A DNA stretch of 45,269 nucleotides from positions 1-45,269 of the forward strand of contig CAMNOU010000019.1 in assembly GCA_946546945.1 (NCBI GenBank), given 5' to 3'. The notes under the pieces are model-generated. The model was given only the letters and a program-made list of their open reading frames with translations. It was not told the DNA's origin and did not search any database. The translations under genes were made by a program, and so were the position numbers. Origin of the DNA: an uncultured Lachnospiraceae bacterium (GTDB lineage: Bacteria; Bacillota; Clostridia; Lachnospirales; Lachnospiraceae). How positions within the stretch are numbered: position 1 is the first letter of the stretch; each line of letters begins with the position of its first letter. Of the stretch, positions 1-8,423 are shown in pieces.

Positions 1-108
1 CATATCAATAGCTGTAGACATAGGAATTCCAAGACGTGAAAGCACATCTTCAGCTAACTTTTTTGTTGTAGGATTAACTCGTAAATTGAGTGTTGCTGTT
101 TTCTCCAT
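1..108 (-). CDS. RelB/DinJ-family antitoxin, N-terminal part (cut by window edge)
   Basis: The reverse strand from 108 encodes 36 residues that run off the window. They begin MEKTATLNLRVNPTTKKLAE and continue through DVLSRLGIPMSTAIDM. This is the ribbon-helix-helix start typical of RelB/DinJ antitoxins: a beta strand with the TLNLRV pattern, then a helix and the 'LGI..STAI' turn. Such antitoxins bind and neutralise a YafQ/RelE mRNA endonuclease and repress their own operon. The toxin gene would lie further left, outside the window. The start is the ATG at 106-108, with a modest purine-rich ribosome site upstream. Identification rests on sequence pattern only, because most of the protein is missing. 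Confidence 0.75.
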   Translation of the reverse strand, partial: MEKTATLNLRVNPTTKKLAEDVLSRLGIPMSTAIDM

Positions 109-325
109 ACTTATCATCTCTTTTTCTACATTGTAACGCAAATTGCTTCCCTACCAAAACTTTTACGTCATCCTCATGAGCCTTATGTCCCGCGTATGCG
201 TGGTCGTTTTTGACAAAGTCATGGGCGTAAATGGGCAGAAAATGATTGATTTTCATTCTTAATGAGTCTAAAATAAAACTGTGTGTTCAGAGACATTTCT
301 GCCTCAGACAGAATATGGAGGATTT

Positions 326-901
326 ATGAAGAAAAAGAAAATACTCAAACGTTTGGAGAAAGCGATTAAAGCGCAGCAGATGTGCCAGCTGTATCTGGAA
401 TTCAATCCGGAAGAAGCCTGTCGCTTTCAGCCTGTCAAGATGAGCGAAAAACTGATTCTGCTCATAAAAGAAGGGAACCCATCCAAACAGGGATATGTGA
501 TCCGCTGCCTCGATAATATTGAAAAAGTTAAGGTGGAGGATGAAGCTGTAAAAAACAAAAACGGAGAAGACAAGAAGAACACGAAAGAGATCCTGGAGAT
601 GGATCTTACTGACTGGCCGGCAGTCTTCAATCATCTCGGAAAACTCGGCGAGGTGGTCGTTGTAGAGTGTGAGGCACAGGAAAAAAAGGATGCCAATTAC
701 GCAATTGGAAAGATTGAAAAAATCGGCAAGAAGCAGGTCGGAATCCATTATTACGGGCCGGACAGCGACTGGGCAGATAAAAAGTGGAAGATTCCCTATG
801 AAGAGATGACACGTGTCACAATCGCTTCCCGCTATACGGAAGTCCTTTCCAAATTTATTCCGGTGGGGGAAGCGCAGGCTGTTGAGGACGATGAAAACTG
901 A
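326..901 (+). CDS. hypothetical lysine- and glutamate-rich protein
   Basis: A 191-residue protein that I do not recognise. The start at 326 is chosen because a GGAGG-like site (ATATGGAGGATTT) sits directly before it; a longer version from 281 has no such site. The N-terminus is very basic (MKKKKILKRLEKAIK). The middle (about residues 70-85) is a charged KNKNGEDKKN linker, and the C-terminal half alternates beta-type segments such as GEVVVVECEA and KIGKKQVGIHYYG. This suggests two small beta domains joined by a linker, possibly cytosolic and nucleic-acid binding, but that is inference. It is convergent with the MFS gene and is followed by a 7-bp hairpin. Confidence 0.6.
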   Translation: MKKKKILKRLEKAIKAQQMCQLYLEFNPEEACRFQPVKMSEKLILLIKEGNPSKQGYVIRCLDNIEKVKVEDEAVKNKNGEDKKNTKEILEMDLTDWPAVFNHLGKLGEVVVVECEAQEKKDANYAIGKIEKIGKKQVGIHYYGPDSDWADKKWKIPYEEMTRVTIASRYTEVLSKFIPVGEAQAVEDDEN

Positions 902-923
902 CGGCAGAGAACACGATCTGCCG
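902..923. terminator. possible weak bidirectional terminator hairpin
   Basis: CGGCAGA (902-908) pairs perfectly with TCTGCCG (917-923) across an 8-nt loop, between the convergent ends of the hypothetical gene and the MFS gene. There is no clean U-run on either strand, so the terminator role is uncertain. Confidence 0.35.
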
Positions 924-934
924 CCGGATGGTCT

Positions 935-2122
935 TTAATGATCTTTTGCAGTCACAAACAGGTTGATGATGACTGCCCCTGCTGCGGCAAAGATCAGTGC
1001 GGACAGAAGCATGATGTCAAGACCGCAGACATCGATCAGACGGCCGCCGGCATAGCTTCCGATGGCGGTTCCGAGGGTAAAGGAAGCGGCAATGATGGTC
1101 TGCCCCTTTGCCATATCCGCCGAAGGGATCCGCATTTTGGCATAGTAAAACAGAGATGGATAGATGAATCCATAGGTGATGGTCTGTACAAGTTCAATGG
1201 CATATACATGCCAGATCTGTACGGCGAAGATCAGCAAAAGCGCTTTTACGGCATAGAAGATACCGGCCAGCCGCATCAGCGTCAGGATGCTGATTTTTTT
1301 TTGCACTTTTTCAAAGAGAAGCTGAATGGGCGCTGCTGTAATGCAGGCAATAAAGAGGGCAATGCCGACATGGCTGCTGTTGCCGCCCATGCGCCCGAAT
1401 ACGGTGATCAGATAATTCTCACACATAAAATGGCACATGGAAATCAGGATCACGCCGGCGATTGTAATTGTAAAATATTTGTATCTGATAAAAAATGCTG
1501 CCAGGGAAACGGAGTCATTCCGGGACTCTGCTTTTACTGTCACACCGCCATCTCCGAGCTTCGGGTAACCGAGTACGATGATCACATCAAGGGCCAGGCA
1601 GACAATGGAGACCCATATCATCCAGTCCGCACCAAGAAGCGCCATCACGTATCCGAGGATCAGGGAGCCGAAAGAGTAAGTCAGAGAACCGACTCCGAGC
1701 CCGATGCCATAGTTGATCGGATAGGAATGTTCCCCATAGTATGCACACAGAGAGGCATTCATTGACGTGGTGATCGAAATCAGTAAAAACACCACCGCAT
1801 ACAGGGTACCCATCACAAGCAGCGGGGGATGCGCGAGAAGGATGACCAGAAGCAGGCAGAGGCTGGTGAGCAGACAGCCCGCAATCATCTGCGGAACGCG
1901 GAAAGACTTCATCCGGTCAATCAAAGTCCCGGCGAAGGGCTGGATCAGACAGGACAGCAGATTGGCAATCCCGAGAATCAGGCCGACTCCGGAGGCATGA
2001 AAACCCTTTTCCAGCAGAAAAGTCGTTGCAAAGCCAAAGACGCCGGATGTGATCATGAAAAAACAAATCTGGTAAAAGACATAGCGTATTGTCAGATTTC
2101 CGGATGAAATCGTCCGTTTCAT
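935..2122 (-). CDS. MFS transporter
   Basis: A 395-residue, strongly hydrophobic protein with about twelve predicted membrane segments in two halves. The halves are separated by a short polar region near residues 195-210 (VTVKAESRNDSVSL). The N-terminal segment followed by the loop GTLIDRMKSFRVPQ between TM2 and TM3 matches the MFS motif A position (G-x-L-x-D-R). The organisation resembles MFS_1-like permeases of the phenylpropionate/nucleoside group, but no substrate can be read from the sequence. The start is supported by AAGGAGAA eight bases upstream of the ATG. The gene stands alone, convergent with the preceding hypothetical gene and divergent from the transaldolase gene, so its neighbours do not indicate a substrate. 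Confidence 0.85.
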   Translation of the reverse strand: MKRTISSGNLTIRYVFYQICFFMITSGVFGFATTFLLEKGFHASGVGLILGIANLLSCLIQPFAGTLIDRMKSFRVPQMIAGCLLTSLCLLLVILLAHPPLLVMGTLYAVVFLLISITTSMNASLCAYYGEHSYPINYGIGLGVGSLTYSFGSLILGYVMALLGADWMIWVSIVCLALDVIIVLGYPKLGDGGVTVKAESRNDSVSLAAFFIRYKYFTITIAGVILISMCHFMCENYLITVFGRMGGNSSHVGIALFIACITAAPIQLLFEKVQKKISILTLMRLAGIFYAVKALLLIFAVQIWHVYAIELVQTITYGFIYPSLFYYAKMRIPSADMAKGQTIIAASFTLGTAIGSYAGGRLIDVCGLDIMLLSALIFAAAGAVIINLFVTAKDH

Positions 2123-2272
2123 ATCGGCAGTTCTCCTTACGTGATAGATTTAAGTCAACGAATTATAAAATATTATAATGGTGATTTTTGTAAAAGTCCA
2201 GCAGAGCTTTCCGGTCTGCGCGAAGAGAGGAAACCCACCCGGCGGATCACTGAATTAATCAAGGGCGGGCCC

Positions 2273-2301
2273 TTGTAGACACAGTCCGGATATGCTACAA
2301 T
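2273..2301 (+). promoter_or_regulatory. sigma-A-type promoter for the transaldolase gene
   Basis: TTGTAG (2273-2278) and TACAAT (2296-2301) are separated by 17 bp and lie about 60 bp upstream of the transaldolase start codon. A nearly identical pair (TTGTAG/TACAAT, 17 bp) serves the VOC operon on the other strand near 4250. Confidence 0.6.
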
Positions 2302-2362
2302 AGGCATGGCTGTTAAGGCCGGAATATGAGCAAACAGCAGCAGGAGAAAGGAAGGTTTCAAT

Positions 2363-3016
2363 ATGAGATTTTTTATTGACACAGCCAATGTGGAGGATAT
2401 TCGCAAGGCAAATGATATGGGAGTGATCTGCGGAGTGACCACCAATCCGTCCCTGATCGCAAAGGAAGGCAGAGATTTCAAAGAGGTAATCAAAGAAATC
2501 ACATCCATCGTTGACGGCCCCATCAGCGGCGAGGTAAAAGCTACTACGGAAGATGCGGAAGGAATGATCGCCGAAGGACGCGAGATCGCAAAAATCCATC
2601 CCAACATGGTTGTTAAGATCCCGATGACAACAGAGGGATTAAAGGCAGTGAAGGTTCTTTCAGCGGAAGGTATCAAGACGAATGTTACGCTGATCTTTAC
2701 CGCAAATCAGGCGCTGCTCGCGGCAGAGGCCGGAGCGACCTATGTATCCCCGTTCCTCGGCAGACTGGATGATATCAATCAGCCGGGCGTTGATCTGATC
2801 AACACGATCGCAGAAATCTTTGACATCTACGGATATGAGACAGAGATTATCGCTGCGAGCATCCGGAATCCCATCCATGTTACCGACTGTGCGCTGGCCG
2901 GCGCGGATATTGCGACCGTTCCCTACAAGGTCATCGAGCAGATGGTGAAACATCCGCTTACAGACCAGGGAATCGAGAAATTCAAAAAGGACTATATTGC
3001 CGTATTTGGTGAGTAA
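2363..3016 (+). CDS. small transaldolase (FSA/TalC family)
   Basis: A 217-residue class I aldolase of the FsaA/TalC family, whose normal size is about 215-220. It starts [16 protein letters not shown], and the Schiff-base lysine is K85 in the motif VVKIPMT. The family's two activities are separated by one active-site residue: fructose-6-phosphate aldolases carry Tyr131, while transaldolases carry Phe at the equivalent site. Here residue 131 is phenylalanine ([11 protein letters not shown]), so transaldolase activity in the non-oxidative pentose phosphate pathway is the better prediction than true F6P aldolase. The protein is cytosolic. The gene is monocistronic, with its own promoter and a strong terminator at 3071-3115 that overlaps the start of spoIIID. 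Confidence 0.92.
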   Translation: MRFFIDTANVEDIRKANDMGVICGVTTNPSLIAKEGRDFKEVIKEITSIVDGPISGEVKATTEDAEGMIAEGREIAKIHPNMVVKIPMTTEGLKAVKVLSAEGIKTNVTLIFTANQALLAAEAGATYVSPFLGRLDDINQPGVDLINTIAEIFDIYGYETEIIAASIRNPIHVTDCALAGADIATVPYKVIEQMVKHPLTDQGIEKFKKDYIAVFGE

Positions 3017-3056
3017 GGTAACGAGCAACTGCACAATGTTTCTCTTTGTGCAGAAC

Positions 3057-3085
3057 ACATAAATAAAATCATCCCCGCATACACT
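3057..3085 (+). promoter_or_regulatory. candidate sigma-E promoter for spoIIID
   Basis: CATACACT at 3078-3085 matches the known sigma-E -10 consensus CATACAnT exactly. ACATAAA at 3057-3063, 14 bp upstream, is a partial match to the -35 region. Transcription would begin near 3092, inside the loop of the transaldolase terminator. B. subtilis spoIIID is sigma-E dependent, which fits. Confidence 0.5.
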
Positions 3086-3115
3086 GTAACAATAAATGTA
3101 TGCGGGGATTTTTTT
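3071..3115 (+). terminator. intrinsic terminator of the transaldolase gene
   Basis: The arms 3071-3083 (ATCCCCGCATACA) and 3097-3109 pair over 13 bp around a 13-nt loop and are followed by seven T residues (3109-3115). The right arm also holds the GCGGGGA ribosome site of spoIIID, and the T-run runs into its TTG start codon. Confidence 0.85.
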
Positions 3116-3368
3116 GAAAACCTATATTGAAGAGCGGGCAATGGAGATTGCCCGGTACATCATAGACAACAATACCACCGTGCGCCGGGCGGCAAAGCAG
3201 TTCGGAATCAGTAAATCCACAGTACATAAGGATATCACGGAGCGTCTGATGCAGGTCAGTCCTGCGCTTGCGGCCGAGGCGCGAAAAGTCCTTGACAGGA
3301 ATAAATCCGAGCGCCATATCCGCGGAGGACTGGCGACCCGGGAAAAATACCTGAAGCGGGAACATTAA
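3114..3368 (+). CDS. spoIIID: sporulation transcriptional regulator SpoIIID
   Basis: An 84-residue HTH protein that matches SpoIIID closely: KTYIEERAMEIARYI at the start, the HTH segment FGISKSTVHKDITERL (about residues 30-45), and the signature tail KSERHIRGGLATREKYLK. SpoIIID is a mother-cell DNA-binding regulator that acts after sigma-E and before sigma-K during endospore formation. I chose the TTG at 3114 because family members begin M-K-x-Y-I-E-x-R, and GCGGGGA lies 6 bases upstream. An ATG at 3096 would add six residues but has no ribosome site. The gene lies between a transaldolase and two VOC genes. Its presence implies a spore-forming host. Confidence 0.93.
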   Translation: MKTYIEERAMEIARYIIDNNTTVRRAAKQFGISKSTVHKDITERLMQVSPALAAEARKVLDRNKSERHIRGGLATREKYLKREH

Positions 3369-3378
3369 GGTGTTCCCG
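3357..3378. terminator. bidirectional terminator between spoIIID and VOC gene
   Basis: CGGGAACA (3357-3364) pairs with TGTTCCCG (3371-3378) across six bases. It overlaps the spoIIID stop codon and lies directly before the end of the convergent VOC gene. The flanking A and T stretches are short. Confidence 0.5.
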
Positions 3379-3380
3379 TT

Positions 3381-3818
3381 TCAGGAGGCATGCTGGTTAA
3401 ACGGTGAGTCACCGGCTTCCTCGAAGATCTCGATGAGGTTTCCGGTATTGTCGCGGATGAACACACCGTAGGTGCCGTCTACTTCAGCAACCATGGCGAT
3501 CTCTACTCCCATAGCTTCCAGTTCGGCCTTTGCCTTTTTGCCGTCGGGCACACCGAAGGAGATGTGCTTGTTTCCGTGTGTCATCAGATCACGGTTCGGG
3601 ACACGCCTGTCTTCCGGAAGCGGAGCTGCGCCGGGCGCCTCAAAGATTTCAAGAATAAATCCGACTCCCTGCATATGGGATACCCTGATGCCCGCGCCCG
3701 GGATTTCCGAACGGTCGATCACGGTGAAACCAAATTTGTCGGAATACCACTGAATCGTCTCCTCTAAGTCTGCCACGCTGATGGCGAAGTGATTGACACC
3801 ATTAATCTTAATTGCCAT
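3381..3818 (-). CDS. VOC (glyoxalase-fold) family protein
   Basis: A 145-residue vicinal-oxygen-chelate protein with the two babab repeats of the fold. The first runs from VNHFAISVADLEETIQWY (about 8-25) and the second from HISFGVPDGKKAKAELE (about 85-101). Likely metal ligands at the usual positions are H10, a Glu in GVGFILEIFE, the His in NKHISFGV and the Glu in NLIEIFEE. VOC proteins include glyoxalase I, dioxygenases and isomerases, and the exact reaction cannot be told here. It lies 12 bp downstream of a second VOC gene and is probably cotranscribed with it. The start has AAAGGAATG upstream. Cytosolic. Confidence 0.85.
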   Translation of the reverse strand: MAIKINGVNHFAISVADLEETIQWYSDKFGFTVIDRSEIPGAGIRVSHMQGVGFILEIFEAPGAAPLPEDRRVPNRDLMTHGNKHISFGVPDGKKAKAELEAMGVEIAMVAEVDGTYGVFIRDNTGNLIEIFEEAGDSPFNQHAS

Positions 3819-3830
3819 AATTCATTCCTT

Positions 3831-4193
3831 TCATTTATCTTCCTGTATCATTTGTATGGAAAAATCATTCGGATCTTTCACAAAGAAAAAACGTACGTGC
3901 GGGTTCGGGGAAATCATTTTCCCGGGCAGATAGCCTGCATCCTGGAAACGCTGATATTCCCGGTCGAGATCTTCCGTCTGAAAGCCGAGGGAGATGCCTC
4001 CGCCGTAATAAATCTGCGTGCCGTCCTGCACTAATTCAATCATGAAATGACCGGCATCATCTGTGAGAAAAACAATCTGATGAGCAGGGTCCTGCCGCAG
4101 ATCCCGGGCGATGGAAAGCCCGAGCATTTCCTGATAGAAACGCAGAGATTCATCCAGTTTCTTCGTGAAAATCGTGCTGTGTACCAGTCGCAT
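3831..4193 (-). CDS. VOC (glyoxalase I-like) family protein
   Basis: A 120-residue VOC protein starting MRLVHSTIFTKKLDESLRFY, the usual opening of the fold with a metal-binding His (H5). The second half has QTEDLDREYQRFQDAGY and ends with FVKDPNDFSIQMIQE, in which the usual final metal-ligand Glu of 'G..IEL' is replaced by Gln. Catalytic metal binding may therefore be altered. The start at 4193 is supported by AAAAGGAGG six bases upstream; an extension to 4232 would lack this. It is the first gene of a two-gene operon with the following VOC gene, transcribed from a promoter at 4247-4275. The substrate is unknown. Confidence 0.82.
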   Translation of the reverse strand: MRLVHSTIFTKKLDESLRFYQEMLGLSIARDLRQDPAHQIVFLTDDAGHFMIELVQDGTQIYYGGGISLGFQTEDLDREYQRFQDAGYLPGKMISPNPHVRFFFVKDPNDFSIQMIQEDK

Positions 4194-4246
4194 TGAAAGC
4201 CTCCTTTTATCATTTTTTTTAAGTTTCTGCACTCTTTACTGTTTCC

Positions 4247-4275
4247 ATTGTATCACGCGTGTTCTGCTCCTACAA
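4247..4275 (-). promoter_or_regulatory. promoter for the two VOC genes
   Basis: Read on the minus strand, TTGTAG (4275-4270) and TACAAT (4252-4247) are 17 bp apart and lie upstream of the first VOC gene. It is divergent from the guaA promoter, whose -35 is only 12 bp away. Confidence 0.55.
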
Positions 4276-4286
4276 GCAACTTTTCC

Positions 4287-4315
4287 TTGTATTCTTTTTT
4301 TTAAATAGATATAAT
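4287..4315 (+). promoter_or_regulatory. promoter for full-length guaA
   Basis: TTGTAT (4287-4292), a 17-bp T-rich spacer and a consensus TATAAT (4310-4315). Transcription would start near 4321, leaving a leader of only about 30 nt. A guanine or PRPP riboswitch is therefore not present here. Confidence 0.7.
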
Positions 4316-4350
4316 AAAGAATGAATTTTTTAAGGGAGGAATACAAGCGA

Positions 4351-5913
4351 ATGGAAAGAGAAATGGTCATTGTCATAGATTTCGGCGGCCAGTACAATCA
4401 GCTGGTGGCGCGCCGTGTCCGGGAATGCAATGTGTACTGTGAGATTTATTCCTATAAGACCGATCTGGAGGCCATCCGGTCAATGAACCCAAAAGGAATC
4501 ATCCTGACAGGCGGCCCGAACAGCTGCTATGAGCCGGATGCCCCCACCTATACAAAAGAACTGTTTGAACTGGGTATTCCCGTGCTCGGACTGTGTTATG
4601 GCGCACAGCTCATGCAGCATATCCTTGGCGGCAGGGTGGAGCGTGCCGAAGTGCGCGAGTATGGAAAGACTGAGGTTTTTGTGGACACCGCCTCCAGACT
4701 GTTTTCAAATGTCAGCCCCAGTACGATCTGCTGGATGAGCCATTTCGATTACATTTCAAAAACAGCGCCGGGATTTACGATTACGGCCCATACGGCAGAC
4801 TGCCCGGCAGCGGCTTGTGAGAATGAATACAAACACCTTTATGCGATTCAGTTCCATCCGGAAGTCTTCCACACGAAGGAAGGGACAAAGATGATCAGGA
4901 ATTTTGTCCGTGACATCTGCGGCTGTGCCGGCGACTGGAAGATGGACTCTTTTGTTGAGCAATCCATCCGGGAAATCCGAAAAACGGTCGGGGACGGCAA
5001 GGTCATCTGCGGCCTTTCGGGAGGCGTTGATTCCTCTGTTGTGGCAGTTCTGCTCTCCAAGGCAATCGGCAGCCAGCTTACCTGTGTTTTTGTAGACCAT
5101 GGTCTGCTGCGGAAAGATGAGGGAGACGCGGTGGAAGCTGTTTTTGGGGAAAAGGGCAATTATGATCTGAATTTTGTCCGTGTCAACGCAAAGGACCGCT
5201 TCTATGTCAAGCTGGCCGGCGTGACGGAACCGGAAGAAAAGAGAAATATCATCGGAAAAGAATTTGCCGCGGTCTTTCGTGATAAATTCCATGAACTCTA
5301 TCCTTCAAATGAAAAAAATGCACCGGTCGACTTCCTCGCACAGGGTACGATCTACCCGGACGTTGTAGAGAGCGGTCTCGGCGGAGAATCCGGCAAGATC
5401 AAATCTCATCACAATACGATTCTGGTGCAGGGAGAGGACTATAACCATCTCGTGGAGCCGCTTCGCTATCTGTTCAAGGACGAAGTGCGAAAGGTCGGGC
5501 TGGAACTTGGGCTTCCCGAAGAACTCGTCATGCGCCAGCCGTTCCCGGGACCTGGACTCGGCATCCGTATTGTTGGGGATGTGACCGAAGAGAAAGTCCG
5601 CATCGTGCAGGAAGCGGATGCAATCTACCGGAGCGTTATTGCAGAGGCCGGATTGAGCCGTGAGATCAATCAGTACTTTGCTGCCCTCACCAACATGCGT
5701 TCCGTCGGTGTCATGGGCGACGAGAGAACCTATGACTACGCAGTCGTGCTGCGCGCAGTAAAGACCGTGGATTTTATGACGGCAGAAAGTGCGGATATCC
5801 CCTTTGAAGTACTGCAGACAGTGATGAGCAGGATCATCAATGAAGTCAAGGGAGTCAACCGGGTATTCTATGACCTGACCAGCAAACCGCCTGGAACCAT
5901 TGAATTTGAATAA
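4351..5913 (+). CDS. guaA: GMP synthase (glutamine-hydrolysing), full length
   Basis: A 520-residue GMP synthase that converts XMP, ATP and glutamine to GMP. The N-terminal class I glutaminase carries the nucleophile motif [10 protein letters not shown] and the His-Glu pair in QFHPEVFHT. The central ATP pyrophosphatase domain has the P-loop [13 protein letters not shown], and the C-terminal dimerisation domain ends [18 protein letters not shown]. Length and domain order are normal for bacterial GuaA. The start at 4351 is chosen because AGGGAGGA lies ten bases upstream and homologs start close to the [13 protein letters not shown] segment. The window holds a second, glutaminase-less copy at 21.9 kb. 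This one appears to be the complete housekeeping enzyme. Confidence 0.96.
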   Translation: MEREMVIVIDFGGQYNQLVARRVRECNVYCEIYSYKTDLEAIRSMNPKGIILTGGPNSCYEPDAPTYTKELFELGIPVLGLCYGAQLMQHILGGRVERAEVREYGKTEVFVDTASRLFSNVSPSTICWMSHFDYISKTAPGFTITAHTADCPAAACENEYKHLYAIQFHPEVFHTKEGTKMIRNFVRDICGCAGDWKMDSFVEQSIREIRKTVGDGKVICGLSGGVDSSVVAVLLSKAIGSQLTCVFVDHGLLRKDEGDAVEAVFGEKGNYDLNFVRVNAKDRFYVKLAGVTEPEEKRNIIGKEFAAVFRDKFHELYPSNEKNAPVDFLAQGTIYPDVVESGLGGESGKIKSHHNTILVQGEDYNHLVEPLRYLFKDEVRKVGLELGLPEELVMRQPFPGPGLGIRIVGDVTEEKVRIVQEADAIYRSVIAEAGLSREINQYFAALTNMRSVGVMGDERTYDYAVVLRAVKTVDFMTAESADIPFEVLQTVMSRIINEVKGVNRVFYDLTSKPPGTIEFE

Positions 5914-6011
5914 CAACATGATTCTAACATTTTTTCCATTATCTTGATTTTCTTTTCGGACGTATTTCGCTATGATGACTGTAAAAAATCATGGGGAGCG
6001 AAACGAAAAAT

Positions 6012-8423
6012 ATGAGGTATGGATTCTTTGATAATGAACATCGGGAATATGTGATCACGCGTCCGGACACACCGGCTCCATGGGTCAATTATCTGGGATC
6101 ACCGGAGTATGGAGCAATCATTTCGAACAATGCGGGCGGATACAGTTTTGAAAAATCAGGAGCCAATGGAAGGATTCTGAGATATCATTTCAATCAGGAC
6201 GATACGCCGGGGCGTTATATTTATATTCGTGACAATGACACGAAGGATTTCTGGTCTGCCTCCTGGCAGCCGGTGGGGAAGGATCTTTCCGGGTATACGA
6301 GCAGGTGCTGTCATGGCACCGGATACACCAGAATTCTGGCTGAGTATGCACAGATCCGGTCCGAAGCGGTCTACTATGTCCCGCAGGGGAAGCGCTATGA
6401 GGTGTGGGAACTGTGTCTGGAAAATGCTTCGGATCAGCGGCGTGAACTGACCGTTACCGGATACGCGGAGTTTACCAGTCACAGCAACTACGAACAGGAC
6501 CAGGTAAATCTGCAGTATTCCCTGTTCATTACCAGGACATTTTTTGAAAAGAACCGGATCATGCAGCAGGTCCATGGAAATCTGAGCGGGAGCAGTGCGG
6601 ATGAAAGCACAGATGAAAAAAATGTGCAGGAGCGCTTTTTCGGGCTGGCCGGCGCGCCGGCCGCATCCTACTGCGGAGAACGGGATGCGTTTCTGGGGAA
6701 ATATCACAGCTATGCGGATCCTGACGGAGTGATCCGTGGTGATCTGGGGAATGTCCTGAATTACAATGAAAACAGCTGCGGGGCGCTCTCGGCTGTGGTG
6801 ACGCTCGCGCCCGGGGAAAGAAAAACCATTTGCTTTCTGGCGGGAGCAAAGGACAGTGAAGAAGCCGGCAGGCTTTTGGAAGGATATGAGGATCCGTCCG
6901 GGCGCTGTGCGGCTGAGGTGCAGGAACTGAAAGACTTCTGGCACGGTATTTTTTCGCGGTTTCAGATCCGGACACCGAGCGAAGAGATGAATTCCATGAT
7001 GAATACCTGGCATGCGTACAACTGTTTTATGACATTTATCTGGTCCCGGGCGGCATCCTTTATTTACTGCGGCCTGCGAAACGGATACGGCTATCGGGAT
7101 ACGGTGCAGGACATCCAGGGCATCATCCATCTGTCGCCGGAGAAGGCAAAAGAAAAGATCCGCTTTATGCTGTCGGCGCAGACCTGCATCGGCGGAGGGC
7201 TTCCGCTGGTGAAATACACGCACAGAGCCGGATACGAGGATACGCCGGATGAGGAATCCTATCGAAAAGAGACCGGCCATCCCTCCTACCGGGCGGATGA
7301 TGCGCTGTGGCTCTTTCCGACCATTTACAAATATATCGCGGAAACGGGAGACCTGGATTTTATCGATGAAACCGTTCCCTACGCCGATTATGGAGAAGCG
7401 ACCGTCTATGAACATCTGAAGCAGGCCATTGATTTTACCATGAATCATCTCGGCCCGCACGGGATGCCTGCAGGATTGTATGCGGACTGGAATGACTGTC
7501 TGCGTCTCGGGAAGGATGGGGAATCCGTCTTTGTCGCGATGCAGTTTTATGATGCGCTGAAGATTCTGAAGCAGTTTGCTGTTTTAAAAGAAGAGGAAAA
7601 GTACAGGGCATATCTTGAGAAGGAAGCGGGAGAGTTAAAAGAAGTGCTCTGCGATCTCTGCTGGGACAAGGACCGCTTTATCCGGGGGTTTTCGGAGCAG
7701 GGGGAAATCATTGGCCTGAGCACAGATCCGGAGGCGAACATGTGGCTGAACCCGCAGAGCTGGGCAGTGATTTCAGGGCTTGCGGATGCGAAACAGACTG
7801 AGCGGGCGCTGGGAGCTGTCCGGGAGCATCTTAACACCGAATACGGGGCGATGCTGATGGCGCCGCCTTATCACGCGCATGCTTTTGAAGGGGCTCTTTC
7901 TGTAATCTATAACCCCGGATCCAAAGAGAATGCGGGGATTTTTTCCCAGCCTCAGGGCTGGATCGTTCTGGCTGAGGCCCTGGCCGGGCACGGAGACAGA
8001 GCGTTTTCGTATTATAGAGAAAGCTGCCCTGCCGCGCAAAACGATCAGGCGGAAATACGGAAACTGGAGCCGTATTGTTTTGGACAGTTTACGGAAGGAC
8101 CGGACAGTGCGCATTTCGGCAGATCCCATGTTCACTGGCTGACCGGCACGGCTGCAACCATGATGGTGGGCTGTGTGGAGGGAATCCTCGGCATGCGGCC
8201 TGATTTCTACGGGCTGCGGATCGCGCCATCTATCCCGAAATCATGGGAGGGGTTTGAGATCGACCGTGAGTTCCGGGGAAAACATCTGCACATTAAAGTA
8301 AAAAATCCGGCTCATAAAGAAACCGGAGCGGAGCAGATGTATTTGAACGGAAGAAAAATGAAGGATCCTTATATTCCTGCAGATATGCTGGAGCAGGAAA
8401 ATGAAATCGAATTAATCCTGTGA
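6012..8423 (+). CDS. GH94 disaccharide phosphorylase (chitobiose/cellobiose phosphorylase-like)
   Basis: An 803-residue inverting phosphorylase of family GH94. It splits a beta-linked disaccharide with phosphate to give a sugar 1-phosphate, saving ATP. The N-terminal beta-sandwich begins MRYGFFDNEHREYVITRP. The (alpha/alpha)6 domain carries the general-acid motif ADWNDC with the Asp at residue 492, and the C-terminal part has the phosphate-pocket region SHVHWLTGTAATM. The N-terminal text (ITRPDTPAPWVNYLG, SWQPVGK) reads closer to diacetylchitobiose phosphorylase than the second GH94 gene does, so the substrate may differ. The start at 6012 follows the family start; an ATG at 5991 would add seven residues. 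It overlaps the end of the convergent AraC gene by 12 bp. Confidence 0.9.
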   Translation: MRYGFFDNEHREYVITRPDTPAPWVNYLGSPEYGAIISNNAGGYSFEKSGANGRILRYHFNQDDTPGRYIYIRDNDTKDFWSASWQPVGKDLSGYTSRCCHGTGYTRILAEYAQIRSEAVYYVPQGKRYEVWELCLENASDQRRELTVTGYAEFTSHSNYEQDQVNLQYSLFITRTFFEKNRIMQQVHGNLSGSSADESTDEKNVQERFFGLAGAPAASYCGERDAFLGKYHSYADPDGVIRGDLGNVLNYNENSCGALSAVVTLAPGERKTICFLAGAKDSEEAGRLLEGYEDPSGRCAAEVQELKDFWHGIFSRFQIRTPSEEMNSMMNTWHAYNCFMTFIWSRAASFIYCGLRNGYGYRDTVQDIQGIIHLSPEKAKEKIRFMLSAQTCIGGGLPLVKYTHRAGYEDTPDEESYRKETGHPSYRADDALWLFPTIYKYIAETGDLDFIDETVPYADYGEATVYEHLKQAIDFTMNHLGPHGMPAGLYADWNDCLRLGKDGESVFVAMQFYDALKILKQFAVLKEEEKYRAYLEKEAGELKEVLCDLCWDKDRFIRGFSEQGEIIGLSTDPEANMWLNPQSWAVISGLADAKQTERALGAVREHLNTEYGAMLMAPPYHAHAFEGALSVIYNPGSKENAGIFSQPQGWIVLAEALAGHGDRAFSYYRESCPAAQNDQAEIRKLEPYCFGQFTEGPDSAHFGRSHVHWLTGTAATMMVGCVEGILGMRPDFYGLRIAPSIPKSWEGFEIDREFRGKHLHIKVKNPAHKETGAEQMYLNGRKMKDPYIPADMLEQENEIELIL

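Noticed and set aside
74-256. 60-codon minus-strand frame overlapping the antitoxin
   Set aside because: It has no ribosome site, overlaps the clear RelB/DinJ start in another frame, and matches no family that I recognise.
4315-4351. riboswitch in front of full-length guaA
   Set aside because: The leader between the promoter and the start codon is only about 30 nt, too short for a known purine or PRPP riboswitch.
6156-7460. 434-codon antisense frame within the first GH94 gene
   Set aside because: It is a shadow of GC-rich codons. The + strand frame carries all GH94 motifs and the antisense protein has no domain pattern.
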